A stretch of 22,367 nt of DNA from RGIG7332 sp045580305 (lineage in GTDB: Bacteria > Bacillota > Clostridia > Oscillospirales > JAAYXM01), in contig JAZNNQ010000016.1 of assembly GCA_045580305.1 (NCBI GenBank), positions 1 to 22,367 of the forward strand. Direction: 5' to 3'. Each line of letters opens with the position of its first letter. Within the stretch, counting starts at the first letter, position 1. Positions 1-6,033 of the stretch are shown here, in pieces. The position numbers were made by a program, and so were the translations under genes. The notes beneath the pieces are model-generated. The model searched no databases and was not told the origin of the DNA. It worked only from the letters and a program-made list of their open reading frames with translations.

Positions 1-2
1 GG

Positions 3-104
3 TTTGACAAAATGACAAAAGAGGACTTTCTTGAAAGGTACGGAGATATTGAGGAGGTTTCAGAGAATTTGTTAGAATTGGAAACATATGCTCTTGACAA
101 ATGA
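3..104 (+). CDS. 3' end of an unidentified gene (left-edge partial)
   Basis: An open frame enters from the left edge and ends at TGA 102-104, giving 33 acidic residues ending in LETYALDK. An in-frame ATG exists at 12, but no ribosome-binding site is visible before it, so this is more likely the tail of a longer gene. The adjoining cassettes are toxin/immunity modules, so an immunity-protein tail is possible. That is inference from position only; the family is not recognised. Confidence 0.4.
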   Translation, partial: FDKMTKEDFLERYGDIEEVSENLLELETYALDK

Positions 105-171
105 TCATATACCGGAAAGTAGTACAGAGTTGGGTTGCAAAGAAGCTATTGTAAGACTTGATTAACCATCC

Positions 172-201
172 AAAAGAGGCGGGAGTAGACCCGCCTCTTT
201 T
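172..201 (+). terminator. Rho-independent terminator in repeat copy 1
   Basis: A perfect 12-bp stem pairs AAAAGAGGCGGG (172-183) with CCCGCCTCTTTT (190-201) around the loop AGTAGA. The stem ends in a T run and would also work on the other strand. It terminates whatever enters from the left edge. Confidence 0.88.
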
Positions 202-233
202 AAATTTGCCAAAAGTTTAGTAATGGGGTATAC
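172..233 (+). repeat. 62-bp direct repeat, copy 1 (terminator plus coding scar)
   Basis: Positions 172-233 match 1072-1133 at 61 of 62 bases; the only difference is G or A at 227/1127. The first 30 bases are a terminator hairpin. The rest encodes, right after a TAA, the peptide ICQKFSNGVY in the frame that continues into the downstream toxin tip. After the repeat the two loci diverge completely. This is the pattern expected when variable toxin tips are exchanged through a short conserved piece of the parental gene. Confidence 0.9.
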
Positions 234-707
234 TGGGAGTGTGACGGTGCAAAGCACGCGCGGTTGGGTAAAAAAATAGTAGACGATATCGATAATATGT
301 CCGATGCCGCAAAAGCTACCGATCGCGCAGACGATATTGCAGACGGCATAAATACTATTGGAAAAATTGATGATGTGTCAAAAAGTGTTGATAATGCAGT
401 TGAAGTTGTAGATGCATTAAAGATTGTTGATGTCGAAAATCTCCCACAAAATTCTTCAGACCTTATTAAATTAGGCTGGAAAGAGGTTACTCCTGAAGGT
501 ATGAAAAATAACACCACATCTAAAATGTATGAAAAAGATGGAGTAAAAATAGTGTGCGATGAGGCCGTTCCGAATGCAGAAGGATTTCGTGGAAAAAAAC
601 ATTATCATATTTTAAATCCCAATTCAACAAGCAGATATGATTATTATCTGGATAGGAATGGAAATCCTGTGCCTAAGAATTCCAAACAATCCCATATAAT
701 ACCGTAA
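204..707 (+). pseudogene. Orphan polymorphic-toxin C-terminal tip without a credible start
   Basis: The frame opens right after TAA 201-203 and ends at TAA 705-707. Candidate starts (TTG 264, ATG 297) have no ribosome-binding site, so this looks like a silent tip rather than an independent gene. From about codon 20 there is an Asp/Ala-rich linker (DDIDNMSDAAKATDRADDIA) typical of the pre-toxin spacer in LXG or RHS-like effectors. A compact C-terminal domain of about 75 residues follows, with HYHILNPNSTSRYDYYLD and a terminal GNPVPKNSKQSHIIP. Conserved His and Tyr residues suggest a nuclease-like toxin fold, but I cannot name the family. The immunity candidate starts 13 bp downstream. It could be a reservoir recombined onto a full-length effector through the 62-bp repeat, or simply decayed. 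Confidence 0.6.
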
Positions 708-720
708 AGGAGAGTGAGTA

Positions 721-1059
721 ATGAATCTTAATGAATTGTGCCGATATAATCTTCACGACAGTCTATTAGAAAATATTTACTGGGACGATAAAATGCATAT
801 TCTTTGTCTGGAAATTGATTTTTGCAATTGGCAACAACATAATTTTTGCCAAGGGGACGACGAAACTTATATGATAACATTGATTTTTAAAGGTGTTTCG
901 TCTGTGGTTATTCCGAATTTTCCGTTAAATAGCGATCAGATTGTTGAATTTAAATTGCTAACCGACAAAGTTGTTGCGATAGAAACATACAATGACATTA
1001 CCCAAGACTGCCACGAGATTATTATTGAAGCAAATAGCGTGGAAATTGAAAAATTATAG
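721..1059 (+). CDS. Putative immunity protein of the orphan toxin
   Basis: A 112-residue soluble acidic protein starts at ATG 721, 8 nt after AAAGGAG (706-712). There is no signal peptide or membrane segment. It opens with an LHDS motif (residues 11-14), followed by alternating beta-strand-like hydrophobic stretches and a Cys-Asn-Trp-Gln segment near residue 35. This layout resembles small Firmicutes immunity proteins encoded next to toxin tips, but the exact family is not recognised. Its position 13 bp after the toxin tip, with a terminator directly behind, supports a one-toxin, one-immunity cassette. Immunity function is inferred from context. Confidence 0.7.
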   Translation: MNLNELCRYNLHDSLLENIYWDDKMHILCLEIDFCNWQQHNFCQGDDETYMITLIFKGVSSVVIPNFPLNSDQIVEFKLLTDKVVAIETYNDITQDCHEIIIEANSVEIEKL

Positions 1060-1071
1060 CCATTCCAACAA

Positions 1072-1101
1072 AAAAGAGGCGGGAGTAGACCCGCCTCTTT
1101 T
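1072..1101 (+). terminator. Rho-independent terminator in repeat copy 2
   Basis: Identical to the hairpin at 172-201 (12-bp stem, loop AGTAGA, T run). It ends transcription of the immunity gene 12 bp after its stop codon. Confidence 0.88.
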
Positions 1102-1133
1102 AAATTTGCCAAAAGTTTAGTAATGGAGTATAC
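1072..1133 (+). repeat. 62-bp direct repeat, copy 2
   Basis: This second copy lies exactly 900 bp after the first. It again gives a terminator hairpin, TAA and the frame ICQKFSNGVY, but here runs into a different peptide. Together with copy 1 it brackets the toxin/immunity pair at 204-1059. Confidence 0.9.
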
Positions 1134-1205
1134 GGTCATATTGGTGATTTAGTTGAAGCGGAAAAATACGATACAACTCAAGATCCGTATATGATTTACG
1201 GATAG
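1104..1205 (+). pseudogene. Remnant of a second toxin C-terminal tip
   Basis: Continuing the repeat-encoded frame past ICQKFSNGVY gives only about 23 further residues, GHIGDLVEAEKYDTTQDPYM and then IYG, before TAG 1203-1205. It has no start codon or ribosome-binding site. It reads like the extreme C-terminus of a larger protein cut off at the repeat junction. By analogy with the first cassette it would be the last piece of a toxin whose partner is the membrane protein starting 22 bp downstream. The parental family is not recognised. Confidence 0.5.
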
Positions 1206-1227
1206 GCATAAAATGGAGGATCGTGAA

Positions 1228-2175
1228 ATGATTGATTACAAGTTCACATTAGCTGTATGCTTTTTTGCTGTTGTGGGTAGTATACTGGGCTTTTTTTGTA
1301 TGGAAAAGCGCCTTTACCTGAATGAAGAGTTGTTTCTGTATACGCCCGAACACGATATAGAAAATGTGAAGAAAAAACATAGGAAAATATGGCTTTGCCT
1401 TTTTGCCCTTAGTTTTTTCCCAATTATTCTTTTCGTAATTGATATCTTATTTGCTATGCTGGCGCCTGAAAGTATGTATGAAACATACAACATTGCCAAA
1501 CTGCTACCACTAATATGGATATTGGGCTCTGTATGGATTTTACCCGCGAATAAATACGGAAGAGTTATCAAAGGGTTAGAAGAGCCAGGCAAAACGGTGA
1601 GCAGATATATGGTATATCCCAAACCCAGGTTCCTTGCATCTCAATTGAGCACTTACCTGGTTACCATAGTTATAATTATCTGGTCGATAATGTTTTTGTT
1701 ACTCGAAACAGAGATAGAAACACTAAGCGAAAATGAGTTCATTGTATTATTTATTGAAGCAATGACCATGCTATACTTGGCAAACTACTCTATAATCCGT
1801 TATTACTATTTCACGCCTCGCGAGCTTGTGCTAAATGAAACCACCGAGGAAAACTACGATGCGGTTGCAAAGCGCTATTACGGTATATGGCGAAATCGGT
1901 TGATTGTGGCAAACCTTGTAACGGGTGCACAGCTGATACTTGGCGGACTTGTGACGCTGACGAACGGTGCGGAGCACCTTATGGGAATCCGCATTTTAGG
2001 TCTTGTAGTACTTGCCATCGTGTTTAGCTACATACTTATCCAAAGCCGAAACTTTGACGACCCGGTTGTTGTAAATGGTATGGTATACCCGTCGGAGAAA
2101 AAGCGAGTAATGACAAAATGGGTTATTCTCGGCGCGATTATCGTATATATCCTCGGCGTAATTATTTTATTGTAA
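1228..2175 (+). CDS. Polytopic membrane protein, possible membrane immunity protein
   Basis: The start is ATG 1228, 8 nt after GGAGG (1215-1219). An upstream in-frame ATG at 1213 overlaps that ribosome-binding site and is unlikely. The 315-residue product has about eight hydrophobic segments. The first covers residues 4-20, two lie in the stretch around 50-100, two around 130-190 and three in the C-terminal third, which ends in a run of hydrophobics (IIVYILGVIILL). There is no signal peptidase site and no enzyme motif that I recognise. It directly follows a toxin-tip remnant and precedes a DUF4176 gene, so a membrane-embedded immunity protein is the best contextual guess. A permease-like role cannot be excluded. 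Confidence 0.75.
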   Translation: MIDYKFTLAVCFFAVVGSILGFFCMEKRLYLNEELFLYTPEHDIENVKKKHRKIWLCLFALSFFPIILFVIDILFAMLAPESMYETYNIAKLLPLIWILGSVWILPANKYGRVIKGLEEPGKTVSRYMVYPKPRFLASQLSTYLVTIVIIIWSIMFLLLETEIETLSENEFIVLFIEAMTMLYLANYSIIRYYYFTPRELVLNETTEENYDAVAKRYYGIWRNRLIVANLVTGAQLILGGLVTLTNGAEHLMGIRILGLVVLAIVFSYILIQSRNFDDPVVVNGMVYPSEKKRVMTKWVILGAIIVYILGVIILL

Positions 2176-2225
2176 ATGTAGGGGAGGATGCCTACATCCT
2201 CCCGCAAAAGTTAAGGAGGTAAAAA

Positions 2226-2435
2226 TTGAAATATTATCCAATAGGAACAGTAGTAATTTTAAAAGGTGGGAACAGACCCATAATGATATACGGAAGACAG
2301 CAGCTGCAGGCAAATTCCAATTTAATTTGGGACTATGTGGCATGTCTGTATCCCGAGGGCAACTTAAGTGACGATTACAACATCTTCTTCCAGCATGAGG
2401 AAGTTGACAAAGTGCTCTATATAGGCTATGAATAA
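2226..2435 (+). CDS. DUF4176 family protein, C-terminus cut by an in-frame stop
   Basis: A TTG start at 2226 sits 6 nt after AAGGAGG (2213-2219). The 69 residues carry the DUF4176 pattern: YPIGTVVILKGG, then IMIYGR, DYVACLYPEG, an HEEVDKV segment and IGYE. This family is known mainly from type VII secretion toxin loci, where its role is not settled. After TAA 2433-2435 the same frame stays open for 15 codons (ALDDKMQEILKENAS) to TAA 2481. As I recall the family, its members normally end with an acidic helix of this kind, so the stop probably removes the native C-terminal helix. Confidence 0.8.
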   Translation: MKYYPIGTVVILKGGNRPIMIYGRQQLQANSNLIWDYVACLYPEGNLSDDYNIFFQHEEVDKVLYIGYE

Positions 2436-2483
2436 GCCTTAGACGACAAAATGCAAGAAATATTAAAGGAAAACGCATCATAA

Positions 2484-2511
2484 AAAAGAGGCGGGATATC
2501 CCGCCTCTTTT
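2484..2511. terminator. Bidirectional terminator between DUF4176 and nagB
   Basis: The perfect palindrome uses the same 12-bp stem AAAAGAGGCGGG/CCCGCCTCTTTT as the two repeat copies, with loop ATAT. It is followed by the same AAATTTGC. T runs on both strands suit the convergent DUF4176 gene and nagB. Confidence 0.9.
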
Positions 2512-2529
2512 AAATTTGCGTAATAATAC

Positions 2530-3315
2530 TTACTTCTCGTCCTTGCAGATTTCCTTGAAATACTTGTAGGTGTCAACCTTTAACTCGCCGCAAGCGTCCT
2601 CGTCACAAGCAACGATACCATTCTGGTGAAGTTGAAGTGCGCTGATGGTCCAAGCATGGTCAACGCCACCCTCAACACAGTGACGAAGCGCGCGAGCCTT
2701 GTTGTGGCCGCTTATGAGAAGGAGAACCTCTTTGGAGTCACATACGGTACCAACACCGACGGAAAGTGCGGTCTTGGGCACCTTGTTGGGGTCGTTGTCG
2801 AAGAAACGGGAGTTGACAATAAGAGTGTCCTGAGTAAGAGCGCGGACACCTGTGCGGGAAGTGAGAGAGGTAAAAGGCTCATTAAACGCAATGTGGCCGT
2901 CTACACCGCTACCACCGAGGAACAGGTCAATGCCGCCATAGGACGCGATCTTATCCTCATAGCGCTGGCACTCAGCCTCTAAATCCTCTGCCATACCGTT
3001 TAAGATATTGATGTTCTCAGCAGGGATGTCAATATGATTAAAGAAATTATCGTGCATAAAGTACCAGTAGCTCTGGTCGTGATCCTTGGGAAGACCAACA
3101 TACTCGTCCATATTGAAGGTTACAACGTTCTTAAAAGAAACCTTGCCTGCCTTGTTCATCTCGATGAGGTTCTTGTACACACCAAGGGGAGAAGAACCGG
3201 TGGGAAGACCGAGGATGAAAGGACGATTCTCCTTGTGGTTGTTGATTGCAGTGGCGATATGGTTAGCTGCCCATGCACACATTTCATCGTAATCGTTTTT
3301 GATAATGAGTTTCAT
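2530..3315 (-). CDS. nagB: Glucosamine-6-phosphate deaminase
   Basis: A 261-residue cytosolic enzyme converting glucosamine-6-phosphate to fructose-6-phosphate and ammonia, the exit of amino sugars into glycolysis. Length and motifs fit NagB: the phosphate loop LGLPTGSSPLGVY (residues 35-47), NMDEYVGLP (68-76, catalytic base D70) and DGHIAFNEP (139-147). The last supplies D139, H141 and E146, which correspond to the catalytic residues of E. coli NagB. GGAGTG precedes the ATG. It is transcribed separately from the upstream glmU-like gene (102-bp gap) from its own promoter, whose -35 overlaps a ROK-type half-operator. Regulation by the nearby ROK protein is inferred. Confidence 0.95.
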   Translation of the reverse strand: MKLIIKNDYDEMCAWAANHIATAINNHKENRPFILGLPTGSSPLGVYKNLIEMNKAGKVSFKNVVTFNMDEYVGLPKDHDQSYWYFMHDNFFNHIDIPAENINILNGMAEDLEAECQRYEDKIASYGGIDLFLGGSGVDGHIAFNEPFTSLTSRTGVRALTQDTLIVNSRFFDNDPNKVPKTALSVGVGTVCDSKEVLLLISGHNKARALRHCVEGGVDHAWTISALQLHQNGIVACDEDACGELKVDTYKYFKEICKDEK

Positions 3316-3347
3316 TTAAATCACACTCCAAAATAAGTATTACCTAT

Positions 3348-3376
3348 ATTTTACAATTATATTCCTGATTTGTCCA
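3348..3376 (-). promoter_or_regulatory. nagB promoter
   Basis: Read on the minus strand, TGGACA (3376-3371), a 17-bp spacer and TAAAAT (3353-3348) form a good sigma-A promoter about 33 bp before the nagB start. The -35 is part of the ROK half-site. The same TGGACR-17-TAAAAT layout recurs upstream of the glmM-like gene. A TATAAT at 3361-3356 is an alternative -10, but it lacks a properly spaced -35. Confidence 0.65.
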
Positions 3377-3377
3377 G
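3369..3377 (-). promoter_or_regulatory. ROK half-operator at nagB
   Basis: TTTGTCCAG on the plus strand (minus: CTGGACAAA) matches one arm of the full palindrome at 7192-7212. It covers the -35 of nagB, a classic repressor position. The other arm is poorly conserved. Confidence 0.6.
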
Positions 3378-3417
3378 TACTTAATAAAATTATTGCCGAC
3401 ATATAAAATACAAGCAA

Positions 3418-4089
3418 TTACAGGTCTATGTTCTTAACTATATTATCCATAGATTTTACTATAGAATTTTCGGGTATTACACCTCTGAGTGATGTAAGTG
3501 GGTAAACTCGAGTTCTTTTGCCGACTATGGTACCCGGATTTATAACACATCCGCAACCCACATCGGCGTTATCTGCTAAAATGCCGCCGATTTTTCTTAT
3601 GCCCGTTTCGATATCCTCATCACCGTGAATTACCACGGGATTTCCGTCGGACTTTAGATTCGAGCAAATACTGCCTGCTCCCATATGGGCGTAGTTTCCT
3701 AAAATGGAATCGCCTACATAATTATAGTGCGGTACCTGTACATTGTTTAGCAGGATGCAGTTTTTAAGCTCTGAAGAATTACCTATTACGCAATTTTCTC
3801 CGCAAATCACCGAACCTCTTAAAAATGCACCGGGACGAATTTCTGTACCCTTGCCTATTATGGCAGGTGGTTCGATAGTTGCTGTAGGATATATTTTAAC
3901 ATTTTCACCTACAAGTATATTTGGCGAGATTTCAGTATAACCATCCAACCCTTTTTCTATAAGAGACATTATATAATCTTTGATTTTTGGAAGCATATCC
4001 CACGGATACACAGAGTTTTCAAAGAGTTCTTTCAAATAAGGCGTTTCACAAGCAAATAAATCCTTGGTTTTTACCGACTTACTCAACAC
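3418..4089 (-). CDS. GlmU-like left-handed beta-helix transferase without a pyrophosphorylase domain
   Basis: The protein has an alpha-helical lead-in (KTKDLFACETPYLKELF...YPWDMLPKI). Several hexapeptide-repeat turns follow (ILVGENVKIYPTATI, IIGKGTEIRPGAFLRG, CVIGNSSELKN). Then comes the HYNYVGDSILG...MGAGSICSNLK segment typical of the GlmU acetyltransferase half, whose His/Tyr/Asn residues belong to the GlmU active site. At about 223 residues it lacks the N-terminal uridylyltransferase domain. It probably acetylates an amino-sugar phosphate such as glucosamine-1-P; that substrate is inferred from family and neighbours. It overlaps the mutase gene by 11 nt, so the two are co-translated. The start is uncertain: GTG 4089 is chosen behind GGGGG; TTG 4086 or ATG 4131 are alternatives. 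Confidence 0.85.
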   Translation of the reverse strand: MLSKSVKTKDLFACETPYLKELFENSVYPWDMLPKIKDYIMSLIEKGLDGYTEISPNILVGENVKIYPTATIEPPAIIGKGTEIRPGAFLRGSVICGENCVIGNSSELKNCILLNNVQVPHYNYVGDSILGNYAHMGAGSICSNLKSDGNPVVIHGDEDIETGIRKIGGILADNADVGCGCVINPGTIVGKRTRVYPLTSLRGVIPENSIVKSMDNIVKNIDL

Positions 4090-5701
4090 TATACCCCCGT
4101 TCTGAAATTGCATCTGCAATTTTTTGTGCATAAGCCTCGCAAAGGTCCATACTTGCCGCCTCCACCATTATTCTGATTACAGGCTCCGTTCCGCTTTCGC
4201 GAAGTAATACTCTTCCGTTACCGTTGATTTTCTTTTTAACATCTGCGACACACTTGTTGATTACGGTATCTGCCATAACTGCAGCCTTGTTCGTTACCCG
4301 TATGTTTCTCATATATTGAGGATAAAGCTTTACGGGCTCTGCCAGTTCGGCGAGAGATGTTTTTGTATCGCATATTTCCTCGGTCAGCATTATAGCGGTC
4401 AAAATACCATCGCCTGTTGTGGCATACTTTTTCAAAATAATATGTCCGGACTGCTCACCGCCAAGGCAAAAGTCATTTTCCTGCATACATTCATATACAA
4501 ATCTGTCTCCCACGGAGGTTTGCACACATTTTATGCCAGCCGCTTTAAGACCGGAAACAAATCCGCTATTTGACATTACGGTAGCAACAACGGTGTCGTC
4601 ATTAAGCATACCTCTTGATTTTAAACGCTTACCCAAAATGTACATCATAGCATCGCCGTCTACCACATTACCATTCCCGTCCACCGCAATACAACGATCA
4701 GCATCGCCGTCAAAAGCAAAGCCAACATCAAGGTGTTGCTCCTTGACCAAGCGACAAAGGTTTTCAATGTGTGTAGAACCACAGCCTCTATTTATATTTA
4801 AACCATCAGGATCTGCCCCGATTACATAGGTCTGAGCACCCAATGCACCAAATACCGATTTCGCTATCATCCACGACGCGCCGTTAGCGCAGTCAAGACC
4901 TATGCGGAGTTTTTTGTAAGAATTCGATGCCAAAGAAATAAGATAAGCCACATAGCGGTTTCTGCCGGAAACATAATCTACTATACAACCTATTTTTTCT
5001 CTGTGTGCAAGAGGTAAATCACCGCCGCTTATTCCCAAGGCTTTCATATTGCCATCTATATATGCTTCTATAAGAAGGGTGGTTTTATCATCCAGTTTTT
5101 CGCCGTATCGGTTAATAACCTTTATGCCGTTGTCGTAAAAAGGGTTGTGAGAGGCGGTTATCATTATACCACAGTCAAATTCGTCCTGACGAGTAACATA
5201 TGATACGCTTGGAGTTGTGGTAACGTGAAGCATATAGGCATCTGCTCCGGATGCGGTAATACCTGCAACCAGAGAATACTCAAGCATATAGCTTGAACGT
5301 CTTGTATCTTTGCCGATAACAATCCTCGGGCGGTAACCGGTCTTACTGCAACCGGAAAGTTCGTTTGCATAGTACCAGCCCAAAAATCTACCTACTTTAT
5401 ATGCCTGCATTGAGGTGAGCCCAACATTTGCCTCACCACGAAATCCGTCTGTACCAAAATATTTACACTTTTCTTGTATCTGGGTGTCGTTTACATATAC
5501 GGGAATAGTATCCTGCAAAAGCTCATCTGTGGAAATTTCAAATAATTGGCATAATTGCAGAACTTTATCTATCTGCGGAAGTGCCTGGTCCATCTCCCAT
5601 TTAGACACGGATTGCCTCGATACTGCCATTTTTTCAGCAAGTTGCTCTTGCGACAGATTAAGCGCAAGGCGAAGCTTTGTAATTTTTTCTCCAATAGTCA
5701 T
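4079..5701 (-). CDS. GlmM-type phosphohexomutase fused to an N-terminal XRE helix-turn-helix
   Basis: Residues 1-62 are a standard XRE/Cro-type domain (IGEKITKLRLALNLSQEQLA, then VSRQSVSKWE at 27-36). After a short linker, residues 80-540 form a phosphoglucosamine mutase. KYFGTDGFRG (80-89) opens it, TASHNP (182-187) carries phosphoserine S184, DGDADR (331-336) binds Mg2+, GGEQSGHI is the sugar loop and RESGTEPVIR the phosphate loop. All catalytic elements are intact, so it should interconvert glucosamine-6-P and -1-P. GlmM alone is about 450 residues; the extra 80 are the DNA-binding domain. An enzyme that also binds DNA could report flux to its promoter, but this is inference. It starts an operon with the overlapping GlmU-like gene; its promoter carries a ROK half-site. 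Confidence 0.9.
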   Translation of the reverse strand: MTIGEKITKLRLALNLSQEQLAEKMAVSRQSVSKWEMDQALPQIDKVLQLCQLFEISTDELLQDTIPVYVNDTQIQEKCKYFGTDGFRGEANVGLTSMQAYKVGRFLGWYYANELSGCSKTGYRPRIVIGKDTRRSSYMLEYSLVAGITASGADAYMLHVTTTPSVSYVTRQDEFDCGIMITASHNPFYDNGIKVINRYGEKLDDKTTLLIEAYIDGNMKALGISGGDLPLAHREKIGCIVDYVSGRNRYVAYLISLASNSYKKLRIGLDCANGASWMIAKSVFGALGAQTYVIGADPDGLNINRGCGSTHIENLCRLVKEQHLDVGFAFDGDADRCIAVDGNGNVVDGDAMMYILGKRLKSRGMLNDDTVVATVMSNSGFVSGLKAAGIKCVQTSVGDRFVYECMQENDFCLGGEQSGHIILKKYATTGDGILTAIMLTEEICDTKTSLAELAEPVKLYPQYMRNIRVTNKAAVMADTVINKCVADVKKKINGNGRVLLRESGTEPVIRIMVEAASMDLCEAYAQKIADAISERGYSVE

Positions 5702-5797
5702 ATTGTCATCACCCTATAACCTTTCGAATACATTGTGTAGCACCATATAATGTTATCAAAACCGTCCAAACATATCCACCAACTTTTGCTTGATTTT

Positions 5798-5818
5798 TGC
5801 GCAACCTTAAGTTGCGCA
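5798..5818. repeat. 21-bp inverted repeat in the mutase leader
   Basis: TGCGCAAC (5798-5805) and GTTGCGCA (5811-5818) are perfect inverted arms around CTTAA. No T run follows on the mutase strand, so it is not a terminator. It could be an operator for the HTH of the downstream mutase or an mRNA hairpin in its leader. Neither can be decided from sequence. Confidence 0.55.
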
Positions 5819-5903
5819 TACGCCGGCGAAATGCGCGGGTTGCAGGTGAACAAACTGTTATTAATACAATTTGCAAAGTAAGGTTTACGAATGGGCTGTT
5901 TTG

Positions 5904-5932
5904 ATTTTACCTTTTTATCGCCATTTCGTCCA
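5904..5932 (-). promoter_or_regulatory. Promoter of the glmM-like/glmU-like operon
   Basis: On the minus strand TGGACG (5932-5927), a 17-bp spacer and TAAAAT (5909-5904) reproduce the nagB promoter almost base for base, including overlap of the -35 with a ROK half-site. It lies about 200 bp from the start codon. Confidence 0.55.
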
Positions 5933-5933
5933 G
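5925..5933 (-). promoter_or_regulatory. ROK half-operator at the mutase promoter
   Basis: TTCGTCCAG on the plus strand (minus CTGGACGAA) matches one arm of the operator consensus and overlaps the -35 of the mutase promoter. It lies about 70 bp from the centre of the ROK gene's own site. Confidence 0.55.
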
Positions 5934-5962
5934 TAATTCTTTTTTACAAAATAAAATAATAG

Positions 5963-5991
5963 TTGACATAGAGAAGATCATATGCTACAAT
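5963..5991 (+). promoter_or_regulatory. ROK gene promoter
   Basis: TTGACA (5963-5968), a 17-bp spacer and TACAAT (5986-5991) preceded by an extended TGC. It is close to the sigma-A consensus. The operator at 5995-6015 covers the expected start of transcription. Confidence 0.85.
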
Positions 5992-5994
5992 CAA

Positions 5995-6015
5995 TTTGTA
6001 AAGTCACTGGACTAA
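5995..6015 (+). promoter_or_regulatory. ROK autoregulatory operator
   Basis: TTTGTAAAG (5995-6003), the spacer TCA and CTGGACTAA (6007-6015) form a 21-bp imperfect palindrome. The right arm fits the consensus; the left arm has AA in place of CC. It begins 3 bp after the -10, as expected for a repressor blocking initiation. Confidence 0.65.
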
Positions 6016-6033
6016 TTGAATGAGGTTTGTAAA

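Larger units (their letters stand above)
5702..6033. promoter_or_regulatory. Divergent control region between the mutase and ROK genes
   Basis: This 332-bp stretch has no convincing gene. It contains the minus-strand mutase promoter (5904-5932), the plus-strand ROK promoter (5963-5991), two ROK-type sites (5925-5933 and 5995-6015) and a 21-bp inverted repeat (5798-5818). From the predicted mutase promoter the mRNA leader would be nearly 200 nt, long enough for regulatory structure. A weaker minus-strand alternative, TTGATA-16-CACAAT, lies at about 5761-5734 and would give a short leader. Confidence 0.7.

Noticed and set aside
264..296. TTG 264 as the true start of the toxin tip
   Set aside because: No ribosome-binding site precedes it and the open frame continues upstream through the repeat scar, so the piece is better described as a start-less tip.
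172..1133. The 62-bp repeats as an insertion sequence or CRISPR repeat
   Set aside because: There is no transposase and no target duplication, and only two copies 900 bp apart flank coding cassettes; a recombination scar explains them better.
2626..3336. Long plus-strand open frames opposite nagB
   Set aside because: Antisense shadows of a clearly conserved gene, with no ribosome-binding site or recognisable product.
5702..6033. glmS-type ribozyme or other known riboswitch in the mutase leader
   Set aside because: I see no pseudoknotted core or known riboswitch consensus; only simple hairpins and promoter elements.
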